64,000 nucleotides of DNA, taken from contig NZ_JAGIZA010000001.1 of assembly GCF_017813365.1 (NCBI RefSeq), forward strand, positions 62,001-126,000, written 5' to 3'. Position 1 is the first letter of the stretch, and every line of letters starts with the position of its first letter. The notes under the pieces are model-generated. The model was given only the letters and a program-made list of their open reading frames with translations, was not told the origin of the DNA and ran no database searches. The stretch comes from Roseomonas indoligenes. Its GTDB lineage: Bacteria; Pseudomonadota; Alphaproteobacteria; Acetobacterales; Acetobacteraceae. A program made the translations under genes and the position numbers. Shown here in pieces: positions 17,154-25,060 of the stretch.

Positions 17154-18401
17154 TCACCGGGCCTCACGGGTCCGGCGGGGCAGCAGCCGCGCCAGCCGGC
17201 CGATCCACCCCGCCGCCCGGTCCAGCCACTCCAGCACCCCGTCGAAGGCGCCCTCCTCCGGGTGGCGGTTGCTGTGCCAGAAGACGACGAGGCTGAAGGC
17301 CGTGAAGAGGAGGAACAGCAGCCACAGCACCGGCCGGGGGTCGATCCGCCCGAGGTCGCCCAGGGATTCCACGAGCTGGAGGGCCTGCTGGTAGACCACC
17401 AGGATCACCGCCCCCAGCAGGATCGCGACGGAGCGGCGCGACCGCTTCGCTGCCAGCCCCATCGGCACCGCCAGCAACGGCAGCAGCAGCAACGAGGCCG
17501 CGCGCACCAGCCGCCCGTGCAGCTCCCCCACCATGCGGCGCGCCGGCACGGGGGAATCCGGCCGGCCCAGCCCCGTCCAGAGCTCGTCCAGCGTCATCTC
17601 CCGCTCATCCGCGCCGCGCAGGCGGAAGATCGGCAGCCGCCGCACGAAGGGCCGCGACTGGCCGGAGGAGGCGAAGTTCAGCGTGGAGGCGTGGCCCTCC
17701 TGATCCAGGGTCACCTGCCGCCCGTCCCGCAATTCCAGCAGCAGCTCGCTCTGCGCGGTGTCGAGCACCATCTCCCCCTCCGCCGCCGTGGTCAGCACCT
17801 CCGTCCCGTCGTCGCGGCGCTGGTGCAGGAAGATGCCGTGCAGCAGGCCCGTCTCCGGGTCCCGTCTTTCCACGAAGACGGTGAGGCGCCGGCCGACCTG
17901 GGCGAACTCGCCCGGAACCAGCGTGGCGTTCCACCCCGCCTCCGTGAGGGTGTGCAGCGCCGCGCGGTAGGCGTAGCGGCTGAGGGGCTGCACGTATCCG
18001 TAGAGCGCCCCGCCGAGCAGCGCGCAGACGAGCCCCACCGCCATGAAGGGGCGTGCCATCCGCGCGAGAGAGAGGCCGGAGGCCTGCAGCGCGTCCAGCT
18101 CGTGATCCTGGCTGAGGCGGGAGATGACGCTGTAGACCGCGAGGAACAGCGCCGCCGGCACGGCGAGGCCGAGATAGTGGGGGATGAGGTAGAGCAGGAG
18201 CTGCGCGATGGAGCTGGCCGGGCTGCCGGCGCCCGCGAGCAGGTCGAAGAGGCGCAGCAGCCGTTCCAGCAGCAGGGCCGGCAGGACGAGCAGCAGCGTG
18301 CCCGCCAGCGGCCGTGCCAGCAGGCGGAGCATGTAGCGGCTGACCAGCCCGCTCCCCGCCGGCGGCCTTCCTTCGGCCGCGGCCCTTGCCCGAGGGCTCA
18401 T
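17154..18401 (-). CDS. lptF: LptF-family permease (YjgP/YjgQ)
   Basis: A 415-residue partner of LptG. It has a membrane helix region starting SRYMLRLLARPLAGTLLLVLPALLLERLLRLFDLL, the coupling segment LSQDHELDALQASGLSLARM, a periplasmic domain containing GEFAQVGRRLTVFVERRDP, and C-terminal helices (LLLLPLLAVPMGLAAKRSRRS). The start at ATG 18401 gives about 23 residues more than typical LptF; a later start near VSRYM would match family length better. It sits 10 bp after the HIT gene and 13 bp before lptG, so the pair is co-transcribed with lipid-modifying genes. Confidence 0.87.
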   Translation of the reverse strand: MSPRARAAAEGRPPAGSGLVSRYMLRLLARPLAGTLLLVLPALLLERLLRLFDLLAGAGSPASSIAQLLLYLIPHYLGLAVPAALFLAVYSVISRLSQDHELDALQASGLSLARMARPFMAVGLVCALLGGALYGYVQPLSRYAYRAALHTLTEAGWNATLVPGEFAQVGRRLTVFVERRDPETGLLHGIFLHQRRDDGTEVLTTAAEGEMVLDTAQSELLLELRDGRQVTLDQEGHASTLNFASSGQSRPFVRRLPIFRLRGADEREMTLDELWTGLGRPDSPVPARRMVGELHGRLVRAASLLLLPLLAVPMGLAAKRSRRSVAILLGAVILVVYQQALQLVESLGDLGRIDPRPVLWLLFLLFTAFSLVVFWHSNRHPEEGAFDGVLEWLDRAAGWIGRLARLLPRRTREAR

Positions 18402-18411
18402 CGCCTGCCGC

Positions 18412-18867
18412 TCAGGCCGACGCGGCGTCCCAGGCTCCCCGCAGGCGTCGCAGCAGGCTCTCCCGCACCGCCTCCTCCGGCTCCACCGCCTGCCCCAGCG
18501 CTGGCGGGCCCGGCCAGCCGGCATCCGGGAAGACCTGGTCGAGATGCGTCCGCTTGCCCTGGTAGCGGGGGATGACGTGGAAGTGGACGTCCGGGTCCAC
18601 CATCATCAACATCAGGTAGTTGATCTTCTCATAGCTCACGAAGTCCCGCAGGATCGGCTCGATGCGGGATACGGCGGCGTGCAGGTCTGTGAAGGCGGCG
18701 GGGCTCAGCGCGCCGAAGGCGCCCGCCTCATCCCGGCAAACCAGGACGAGGGCGCCGAGCGTGACCTGCTGCTGGCGCAGCAGCACGCTCCAGTGGCCGG
18801 TCTCACCGATCAGCGTGGCGGGGTAGCCGAACTTGGTCATCGTGGCATTCGGTAACGCGTTGGGCAT
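18412..18867 (-). CDS. HIT family protein
   Basis: A 151-residue member of the histidine-triad superfamily of nucleotide hydrolases and transferases. The active segment is DVHFHVIPRY: the second and third histidines of HxHxHxx are present and the first is Asp, a variant found in a bacterial subgroup. An upstream EKINYLMLMMVDPD segment fits the family's strand before the triad. First gene of the minus-strand run leading to lptF. The ATG at 18867 shares a CATG with the divergent gene's ATG at 18866; a second ATG at 18840 is equally possible and would leave a short promoter gap. Confidence 0.82.
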   Translation of the reverse strand: MPNALPNATMTKFGYPATLIGETGHWSVLLRQQQVTLGALVLVCRDEAGAFGALSPAAFTDLHAAVSRIEPILRDFVSYEKINYLMLMMVDPDVHFHVIPRYQGKRTHLDQVFPDAGWPGPPALGQAVEPEEAVRESLLRRLRGAWDAASA

Positions 18868-19423
18868 GGGGAAACTCGCGCGGCCGGGAAGGGGGCGTCT
18901 CTTGGCCGGGCGGACTATAGGTTCGCCGCCCCGGCGGTGCCAATTGGCCGCCCTGGTGCTGCTCGTCCCGTTTCTCACGGCGGCACCGCCCGCCTTCGCG
19001 GCGCCGGAAGACGGCCCGCGCGTGACCGCCTGCGCGGCGGCGGACGCGCCGCAGGGGCCCCGGCTGCAGGTCACCGTCACCGGCGCCCGCCGTGTGGCCG
19101 GCAACGCCACGATCACGCTCTACGGCCCCCGGCCGGAGCATTTCCTGGCCAGCCGGGCCTACTTGGCCCGCCAGCGCATTCCGCTGCGGGCGACCTCCGC
19201 CGAGGCCTGCTTCGCCCTCGCCGCGCCCGGCACCTACGCCATCGCCGTCTATCACGACGAGAACGACGACCACGACTTCAACCGGACCCTGATCGGCATG
19301 CCCGCCGAGGGCTATGGCTTCTCCAACGACGCCCCGACCGTCACCGGCCTGCCTGCCTTCGCCGATGTCCGCTTCACCGTACCGCCAGGGGAATCGAGGA
19401 TGACGATCCGCCTGCGCTACTGA
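18866..19423 (+). CDS. DUF2141 domain exported protein
   Basis: About 185 residues: a basic N-terminus, a hydrophobic export signal (LAALVLLVPFLTAAPPAFA) and a DUF2141 domain. The family hallmark is seen near the C-terminus in the acidic turn YHDENDDHDFNRTLIGMPAE followed by GYGFSNDAP. Function of DUF2141 is unknown; members are periplasmic or secreted and frequently sit near lipid or envelope genes. The start is uncertain: ATG 18866 gives a long n-region and abuts the divergent HIT gene, and TTG 18902 would give a more conventional signal peptide. The 3' end overlaps the convergent phosphoesterase by 50 bp. Confidence 0.72.
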   Translation: MGKLARPGRGRLLAGRTIGSPPRRCQLAALVLLVPFLTAAPPAFAAPEDGPRVTACAAADAPQGPRLQVTVTGARRVAGNATITLYGPRPEHFLASRAYLARQRIPLRATSAEACFALAAPGTYAIAVYHDENDDHDFNRTLIGMPAEGYGFSNDAPTVTGLPAFADVRFTVPPGESRMTIRLRY

Positions 19424-20300
19424 CCCGCAGGACCGCGGGCGGCGCCGTGCGGAAGGGGCCGTTCGCCACGTCCTGCACGCGCAGTTCCACCTCCACCCGC
19501 CAGCCATCGCCGTCCCGCCCGATCCGCAGGATCTGCCAGCCCGGCGGCCCGCCATTCCCGGCCGCGAGCGCCTGGGGCGGCCCGAGGACGGGGATGGGAC
19601 CAACGGGGCCGGGGATCGCTCCCTGCATCGGCCGGTGGTGGTGGCCGTGCAGCACCAGCTCCGCCCCGTGCCGCGCCAGCACACCGCGCAGCGCCGGCCC
19701 GTCCGCCAGCGCCTTCCGCCGCCCGCCAGGGCCGGGCAGGGGCGGGTGGTGGATCAGCACGATCCGGAACAGCTCCATCCCCCCGGCCGCGTCGAGCAGC
19801 GCCGGCAGGGCGGCCAGCTGCGCCGGACCCAGACGCCCGGCGGCCGAGCCGGGAAGCGTGGGCACGGCCGAGGAAAGGCCGATGAGCGCCACCGGCCCCC
19901 GCCGCCGCAGGAAGGGGAAGGGGGCCTCGCCCGCCTCCCCCGTCATCCAGGGCGCCCATTGCCCGATCCCGCTCACCCAGGGCACGGCCGCCGTGGCGTC
20001 GTGGTTGCCCGGCACCACCGTCACCCCCTCCGGCGGGCCGAGCGCGGCCAGCAGCTCCCGCGCCGCCGCGAACTCCCCGGGCAGGGCGAGGTTCGTCAGG
20101 TCGCCCGTGACGGCCACATGGTCCGGCGCCGCCGCCGCCACGTCCTCCAGCAACGCCCCGGCCGGCACCGCGCGCCGCCGCTTGCGCCGCCAGGCGAGAT
20201 AGGCGAGCAAGCGCTTCCCCGCGAGTTGCCCGAGCGGGCGGATCGCCCCGGAGGGTACAGGCAAGTGCAGGTCGGACAGGTGCGCGAGGGTGAAGAGCAT
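19374..20300 (-). CDS. calcineurin-like metallophosphoesterase
   Basis: A 308-residue binuclear-metal phosphoesterase. Motifs in order: LSDLHL (DxH) near the N-terminus, GDLTN, GNHD, HHPPL and HGHHH, all required for the two metals. The ATG at 20300 places DxH at residue 10, as normal; the longer frame upstream is shadow of the CDP-alcohol transferase gene. Substrates of this broad family include cyclic nucleotides, phospholipid intermediates and UDP-diacylglucosamine. It is divergent from the CDP-alcohol transferase, so a lipid phosphatase role is possible but not shown. Confidence 0.87.
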   Translation of the reverse strand: MLFTLAHLSDLHLPVPSGAIRPLGQLAGKRLLAYLAWRRKRRRAVPAGALLEDVAAAAPDHVAVTGDLTNLALPGEFAAARELLAALGPPEGVTVVPGNHDATAAVPWVSGIGQWAPWMTGEAGEAPFPFLRRRGPVALIGLSSAVPTLPGSAAGRLGPAQLAALPALLDAAGGMELFRIVLIHHPPLPGPGGRRKALADGPALRGVLARHGAELVLHGHHHRPMQGAIPGPVGPIPVLGPPQALAAGNGGPPGWQILRIGRDGDGWRVEVELRVQDVANGPFRTAPPAVLRVSSAGGSSSSIPLAVR

Positions 20301-20378
20301 GGGGGCACGCAATCTCGCCCGTCCCCGGCGCCAGCACCAGCCGCCCCCCCTCCAGCCCGATGGATTGGGGAGTCCCCC

Positions 20379-21473
20379 GTGCCGGTCTGGAGCATGCTGG
20401 GCTCCGAGCTGCTCCGCCGCGCCCTGACGCGGGCCGGGGTCACGGATGCCGCGCCCTGGGCGGGAAATGTCCCCACCGGCCCGCTGCTGCTTCTTCGCGC
20501 CGACCAGGTCTACGACGCCTCGCTCGTGAAGGGCCTTGCCGGCCGCCCCGGCACGCTCCTCCTCCGGCCCGAGGACGGGGTGCCCGTCGCCGCCCACCTG
20601 CCGGCGGCGGCTGAGGCCGCCCCCGTCGCCGCCGCGCTGCTGGCCGGCAGCCCGGCCGGGGATCCCGCCTTCGCCGGCCTCGTCGCCGCACGGCCGACGG
20701 ACCTCGTGGACCTCTACAACAAGGCCCTGCGGAAGCGCGGCAACCCCTATCTCCTCCGCCTGGATGCCGGCACGCGCGGCGCGGTGGAGTGGGAGATGTT
20801 CGGGGGCTCCTACAAGGGCGTCACGGACGCGATCACGAAGCACGTCTGGCCCCGCCCGGCCTTCCAGGTGGTGCGGGCCTGCGCCGCCCTCGGCATCACG
20901 CCGAACATGGTGACCTTCGCCAGCCTGATCCTCGTCTTCGTCGCGCTCTGGCTTTTCGCGATCGGGTCCTGGTGGCCCGGGCTGCTCGCGGCCTGGGTGA
21001 TGACCTTCCTGGACACGGTGGACGGCAAGCTGGCGCGGGTGACGCTGACCTCGACCCCGCTGGGCAATGTCTTCGACCACGCGATCGACCTGATCCACCC
21101 GCCCTTCTGGTGGCTGGCCTGGATCTACGGCCTCTCCGCCATCGGCATGCCGCTGGCCTACCCCGTCACGATCGGGGCCATCGTTTTCGGCGGCTACGTG
21201 GCCCAGCGCCTGCAGGAGGGGCTGTTCCTCGGCCTCTACAAGATGGAGATTCATGTCTGGCGGCGCTTCGACAGCTTCTTCCGCCTGTGGATCGCGCGCC
21301 GGAACCCGAACCTGCTGATCCTCAGCGTCTTCACCCTGTTCGGCCGCCCGGACTGGGGCATGCTCGCCCTGGCCGCCTGGACGGTGTTCGGCTGCCTGGA
21401 GCAGGTGGTGGTGACGGTGCAGGCCGGGCTGGCCCGCCGCCGCGCGCCGCTGCGATCCTGGCTGGAGGGATGA
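20379..21473 (+). CDS. CDP-alcohol phosphatidyltransferase family protein with N-terminal extension
   Basis: A 364-residue membrane enzyme. The catalytic CDP-alcohol signature DG-x2-AR-x8-G-x3-D-x3-D is exact (DGKLARVTLTSTPLGNVFDHAID, about residues 213-235), within a domain of about six helices. These enzymes move a phospho-alcohol between a CDP-linked donor and an acceptor lipid. The roughly 160-residue N-terminal part is soluble and resembles a decayed nucleotidyltransferase half such as that fused in inositol-lipid synthases, but I see no intact NTP-binding loop. Start GTG 20379 has GGGGAG 6 bp upstream; ATG 20394 is the alternative. Followed with ATGA overlap by a lipid kinase. Confidence 0.85.
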   Translation: MPVWSMLGSELLRRALTRAGVTDAAPWAGNVPTGPLLLLRADQVYDASLVKGLAGRPGTLLLRPEDGVPVAAHLPAAAEAAPVAAALLAGSPAGDPAFAGLVAARPTDLVDLYNKALRKRGNPYLLRLDAGTRGAVEWEMFGGSYKGVTDAITKHVWPRPAFQVVRACAALGITPNMVTFASLILVFVALWLFAIGSWWPGLLAAWVMTFLDTVDGKLARVTLTSTPLGNVFDHAIDLIHPPFWWLAWIYGLSAIGMPLAYPVTIGAIVFGGYVAQRLQEGLFLGLYKMEIHVWRRFDSFFRLWIARRNPNLLILSVFTLFGRPDWGMLALAAWTVFGCLEQVVVTVQAGLARRRAPLRSWLEG

Positions 21474-22426
21474 GCGCGCCGCGCATCGGCCTCATCACCA
21501 ACCCGCTCAGCCGTGCCTTGCGGGAAGGGCGGCACGGGCTCGATGGGGCCACCACCGCCGGGATGCTCCGCTCCGCCCCGGCCACGCCGGAGGCGCTCCG
21601 GTTCGTGCTGGGGGATTTCGCGGCGAGGGGTGTGGACCTGCTCGTCGTGCAGGGCGGCGATGGCACGCTGCGGGAGGTGCTGACCGCCCTGCCGGCCTGT
21701 TTCGAGCGCCCTCCGGCCGTGGCGCTCCTCGCCACGGGCAAGACGAACCTCGCCGCCCGCGTCCTCGGCACCGCCGGTCCGGGGGAGGAGGGCCTCGTCG
21801 CCCTGCGCCGCGCCGCGGAGGCCGGCACCCTCCGCCGCCGCGCCGTGCCCGTGCTGGAGGTCGCCCGCCCCGGCCGGGATGAGGCACCGATGCGGGGTTT
21901 TCTCTTCGGTGCCGGCGCCTTCACCGTCGCGAAGGGGATGGCAGACCGTCGCCTGCACCGCCGCGGCATCCACGACGGTCTCGCGGTCGGGCTGGCATTG
22001 GCCGGCACCGCGATCCGCGCCGTCGCCCGGCGCGCCCACCCCCTGCGCGCCGGCTTCGACATGGCGCTCTCGGTGGATGGCCAACCCGCCCCGCCGGGGC
22101 GCCGCTTCCTCCTCCTCGCGACGCCGCTGGACCGGCTGATGCTCGGCCTTTGGCCTTTCTGGGGCGGGGAGGATGGCGCGCTGCGCTGGCTGGACGTGAA
22201 GGCCCCGCCGCGGCGGCTCGCGGCGGCGATCTGGGCCGCGCGCCGGAACGGCGACGGGGGCGCGATCCCCCCCTGGATGTCCGCCGCCGGCTATGCCAGC
22301 GGCCGCGCCGGACGGATCTCCCTTCGCCTCGACACTCCCTTCGTCCTGGATGGGGAGGTCTTCGAGCCCGGCCCCGAGGGGCTGCTCCTCTCCGCCCCCG
22401 CCACCGTCACCTTCGCCGCGCCGTGA
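21470..22426 (+). CDS. diacylglycerol kinase catalytic domain lipid kinase, candidate ceramide kinase
   Basis: A 318-residue kinase of the DAGK/sphingosine kinase superfamily. It starts with RIGLITNPLSR, the family opening, and has the ATP-binding GGDGT at residues 62-66, then LLATGKTNLAA in place of the usual PxGTxND loop. Known: Caulobacter uses a DAGK-superfamily enzyme to phosphorylate ceramide on the way to anionic ceramide phosphoglycerate. Its sandwich position between a CDP-alcohol transferase and a nucleotidyltransferase-like gene, all overlapping by four bases, suggests a lipid head-group pathway. Diacylglycerol is the alternative substrate. Confidence 0.8.
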   Translation: MSAPRIGLITNPLSRALREGRHGLDGATTAGMLRSAPATPEALRFVLGDFAARGVDLLVVQGGDGTLREVLTALPACFERPPAVALLATGKTNLAARVLGTAGPGEEGLVALRRAAEAGTLRRRAVPVLEVARPGRDEAPMRGFLFGAGAFTVAKGMADRRLHRRGIHDGLAVGLALAGTAIRAVARRAHPLRAGFDMALSVDGQPAPPGRRFLLLATPLDRLMLGLWPFWGGEDGALRWLDVKAPPRRLAAAIWAARRNGDGGAIPPWMSAAGYASGRAGRISLRLDTPFVLDGEVFEPGPEGLLLSAPATVTFAAP

Positions 22427-23325
22427 GCGACGCGCTCCTCGCCCTCGTCGCGGCGGAGCTGGCCTTCCCCGGCGACCCCAACCCCGCCATGCGCGCCGCG
22501 CAGCGGCTGGCGGAGGACATCCTCGCCCGGCATGGGGCGGCCGTGGAGGCAGTGCTCTTCTACGGCTCCAACCGGCGCAGCGGGGATGGTGCGGGGCTGC
22601 TGGACCTCTACGTCCTCACCACCTCCGACCGCGCCTTCAACGGCCCGGGCACCCTGGCCTTCCTCAATGCCGCGCTGCCGCCCAACGTCCTGCACTGGCG
22701 CCTCGATGGCCCGGGCGGACCCCTGCGCGCCAAGGTCGCCGTGATGACGCTCCGCGCCTTCGAGCGACGGATGCGGCCGGGCTCCATCGACACCACCCTC
22801 TGGGCGCGGTTCTGCCAGCCCACCACCCTCATCCACGCGCGTGACGAGGCGACCCGCCGGCGCGTCGAGGCGGCCGTCGCCCAGGCCGTGGAGACCGCCA
22901 TCATCTGGGCCCTGCGGCTGGGCGCCCCCGCGCAGCCGCCCGCCGCCCTCTGGCGCCACCTCTTCGCCAGCACCTACGGGGCCGAGCTGCGCGCCGAACG
23001 CGGCAACCGGCCCGAGAGCATCGTCGCCACCGCCCCCGCCTGGTTCGACGCCGTCCTGCCCGCGGCCCTGTCCCGCCTCGCCTCGCGCCTTCCAGCGGAT
23101 GGGCGCAGGGCCTGGTCCCGGCGGCGCGTCGCCGGGAAGGCGCTGAATGTCGCCCGCTTGGTCAAGGCCGCCTTCACCTTCGATGGCGGGCCGGACTACC
23201 TGGCCGACAAGGTTGCCCGCCACTCGGGCGTGGCCGTGGAACTGACGCCCTGGCAGCGCCGGCACCCGATCCTGGCGGCGCCCATCCTCCTCTGGCGCCT
23301 GCGGCGGCGGGGCGCAGTGCGCTGA
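22423..23325 (+). CDS. nucleotidyltransferase-fold-like hypothetical protein
   Basis: A 300-residue protein starting at GTG 22423 within the stop of the lipid kinase gene. AVLFYGSNRRSGDGAGLLDLYVL resembles the GS-x-x-x-G-x-x-x-D helix of polymerase-beta-type nucleotidyltransferases, with LDLY where DxD is usual. The rest is basic and predicted soluble or membrane-peripheral: arginine-rich C-terminal third with FDGGPDYLADKVARHSG. I do not know its activity. Strict coupling to the lipid kinase and CDP-alcohol transferase genes argues for a joint role in one head-group pathway. Confidence 0.7.
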   Translation: MSDALLALVAAELAFPGDPNPAMRAAQRLAEDILARHGAAVEAVLFYGSNRRSGDGAGLLDLYVLTTSDRAFNGPGTLAFLNAALPPNVLHWRLDGPGGPLRAKVAVMTLRAFERRMRPGSIDTTLWARFCQPTTLIHARDEATRRRVEAAVAQAVETAIIWALRLGAPAQPPAALWRHLFASTYGAELRAERGNRPESIVATAPAWFDAVLPAALSRLASRLPADGRRAWSRRRVAGKALNVARLVKAAFTFDGGPDYLADKVARHSGVAVELTPWQRRHPILAAPILLWRLRRRGAVR

Positions 23326-23535
23326 CTGGCCCTGGCCTGTCGGTCCGTCCCGGGGAGGGGAGGAAGGGATTCTCTCTCCCCGGACTCGGTCCAAGCAGTG
23401 CTCCGGACCCATCATCTTTTCCTGGGCTCTGGTTTCGCTGAACCGAGGCGACTGCGACGGCAGGACGGGGTGCTGGCCGAAAAGGGTTGACCTATCGGGC
23501 CAGTTTCGCGGCAGCCCGATGCAGGTCCAGGAGGC
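23326..23535. other. convergent intergenic region without a gene
   Basis: This 210-bp gap separates two convergent transcription units. I see no open frame with coding character and no RNA gene. It leads into two hairpins at 23530-23577 that may terminate transcription from both sides. Confidence 0.5.
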
Positions 23536-23577
23536 TCAGCCTCCGGGTGGGAGTCCAGGGGGCGAAGCCCCTTGGGG
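23530..23577. repeat. twin palindromic (REP-like) element at a gene end
   Basis: Two hairpins are adjacent. GGAGGCT-C-AGCCTCC lies at 23530-23544, and CCAGGGGGC-GAA-GCCCCTTGG at about 23555-23575. They are linked by GGGTGGGAGT. The pair looks like the GGAGTCCAGGGGGCGAAGCCCC-type dispersed element I associate with Acetobacteraceae intergenic regions. Part of it is translated as the last residues of the glycosyltransferase gene. It may double as a bidirectional terminator. Confidence 0.5.
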
Positions 23578-25047
23578 CAGCCGCTCGTAGAGCACCCGGT
23601 TCCGGTTCCCGATGCGCACGCTCCGCACCGGACGGTAGGTGGCCGCCAGGTCCTGCGCCAGCAGGTTCTCGGAAACCGGGTTGATGCGTGCGCGGGTGCT
23701 ATCCGTCGTCACGATGTAGTCCGGGCGGGCGGCGAGGATGCGCCGCAGTTCCGCGACGGGATCCACGCCGATCCCGCTCGCCTCGCGCTGGTCGTTCAAG
23801 TGGGTCGGGAAGACGAAGGGTGAGGGCAGGGGGCTGCGGGTGAGGAGGTAGAGGATCGATTCCCCGTCGAAGACATAGAGCGTGGCACCGGGCCGCACCG
23901 CGGAGGCGAGGGCCCGCACCTCCGTGCCGTTGCCGCGGGAGCGGAGATGGAGGACCGCCGGGACGGCTGTTGCGATGGCGCCGAGGGCGAGAAGGGCGGG
24001 GGCAGCCGGCACCTTCCAGATCCGGGCGCTCTTCCGGCCCAGCAGCGGGGATGCGGCAATCGAGAGAGGCAGGAGCAGCGGGAGGGCGTAGTGGTTGTAG
24101 TAGGTGCCGAAGAGGAGGACTCCGAGCACCGCCGCCACGCACCAGCCGGCGACGAAGCCGAGGGCGCGCCGCTGCGACGGCTCGCTTGCCTCCGCCCAGC
24201 CCTGGCGCAGGCCCAGCACCGCCAGGAGGCCGAGGGGCAGCAGCAGCCCGGCCATCGCCGCCAGCCGGGGCAAGGAGGAGCCGAGCACCGCCGTGTTGCG
24301 CTGGAAGATCGAGAGGAAGTTCGCGAAGACGAAGGCATGCGCCTCGCCCATGGCCGCGTAGGCGGCGAGGGCGGTGGCGGTCGGGAGGAGCGCGCAGGCC
24401 ACCCAGGCGAGGGTGGCGAGGAGCAGGAAGGTCCATCCCGCCCGCGCCCGCCAGCCGGCCCAGAGGAGGGCGAGGCCGAGGAACGCACCCTCGAACACGG
24501 CGGTGTACTTCACCTGCAGGGCTAGGCCCGTGGCAAGCATCGAGGCCGCGCCCAGGCCCAGAAGGCGCGCCGGGGTGCCGGGACGCGCCCCCGCGCGCAG
24601 CGCGATCCAGGCGGCCGCGGCGACGGGGAGGTTGTAGAAGACCGGTGCCTGCCCGCCCTCTCCGCCGAAGGCGCCGAGCCAGAGCAGGTAGGCCGCGCCG
24701 GCGAGGAGGCCGCCGCGGCGGGAGGCCAGCTCCGCGCCGATCCGGAATACCAGGAAGGCCGTGGCCGCCGCGAAGAGGGTGGCGACCAGCTGGTACTGCA
24801 CGATCCCCTCTCCGCCGAGGGCACGGATCGCGGCGTAGATCAGGAAGAGGCCGACCGGCTTGCGGTCCCAGATGTCGCGATAGGGCAGGGCGCCCCCGAG
24901 CAGCCGGTCGCCGACGAGCAGGTAGAACTGCTCGTCGCCCTCGATCACCGGATTGCCGAAGAAGAAGCCGCGCGCCAGGAGGGCCAGGGCCAGAAGGCCC
25001 AGCGCGGCCGGAAGGTCGCGCAGGGCGCCGCCGCGCCGTGCCCCCAT
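23536..25047 (-). CDS. glycosyltransferase family 39-like membrane protein
   Basis: A 503-residue polytopic membrane protein with about eleven hydrophobic helices. The N-terminal periplasmic loop holds VIEGDEQFY, with the acidic pair expected of GT-C (ArnT/PMT-type) enzymes, and YRDIWDRKPVGLFLIYAA, a typical GT39 segment with the Lys-Pro. Such enzymes transfer sugars from polyprenyl-phosphate donors to lipids or proteins in the periplasm. It is 13 bp after serine palmitoyltransferase, so a glycosphingolipid or lipid A acceptor is plausible, as inference. The extreme C-terminus (LPQGASPPGLPPGG) is encoded by a palindromic repeat and is probably not native domain sequence. Confidence 0.82.
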   Translation of the reverse strand: MGARRGGALRDLPAALGLLALALLARGFFFGNPVIEGDEQFYLLVGDRLLGGALPYRDIWDRKPVGLFLIYAAIRALGGEGIVQYQLVATLFAAATAFLVFRIGAELASRRGGLLAGAAYLLWLGAFGGEGGQAPVFYNLPVAAAAWIALRAGARPGTPARLLGLGAASMLATGLALQVKYTAVFEGAFLGLALLWAGWRARAGWTFLLLATLAWVACALLPTATALAAYAAMGEAHAFVFANFLSIFQRNTAVLGSSLPRLAAMAGLLLPLGLLAVLGLRQGWAEASEPSQRRALGFVAGWCVAAVLGVLLFGTYYNHYALPLLLPLSIAASPLLGRKSARIWKVPAAPALLALGAIATAVPAVLHLRSRGNGTEVRALASAVRPGATLYVFDGESILYLLTRSPLPSPFVFPTHLNDQREASGIGVDPVAELRRILAARPDYIVTTDSTRARINPVSENLLAQDLAATYRPVRSVRIGNRNRVLYERLPQGASPPGLPPGG

Positions 25048-25060
25048 GGGCGCCAGGCGC

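Noticed and set aside
19635-20378. Upstream extension of the CDP-alcohol transferase
   Set aside because: Antisense to the metallophosphoesterase; GTG 20379 has a good ribosome site.
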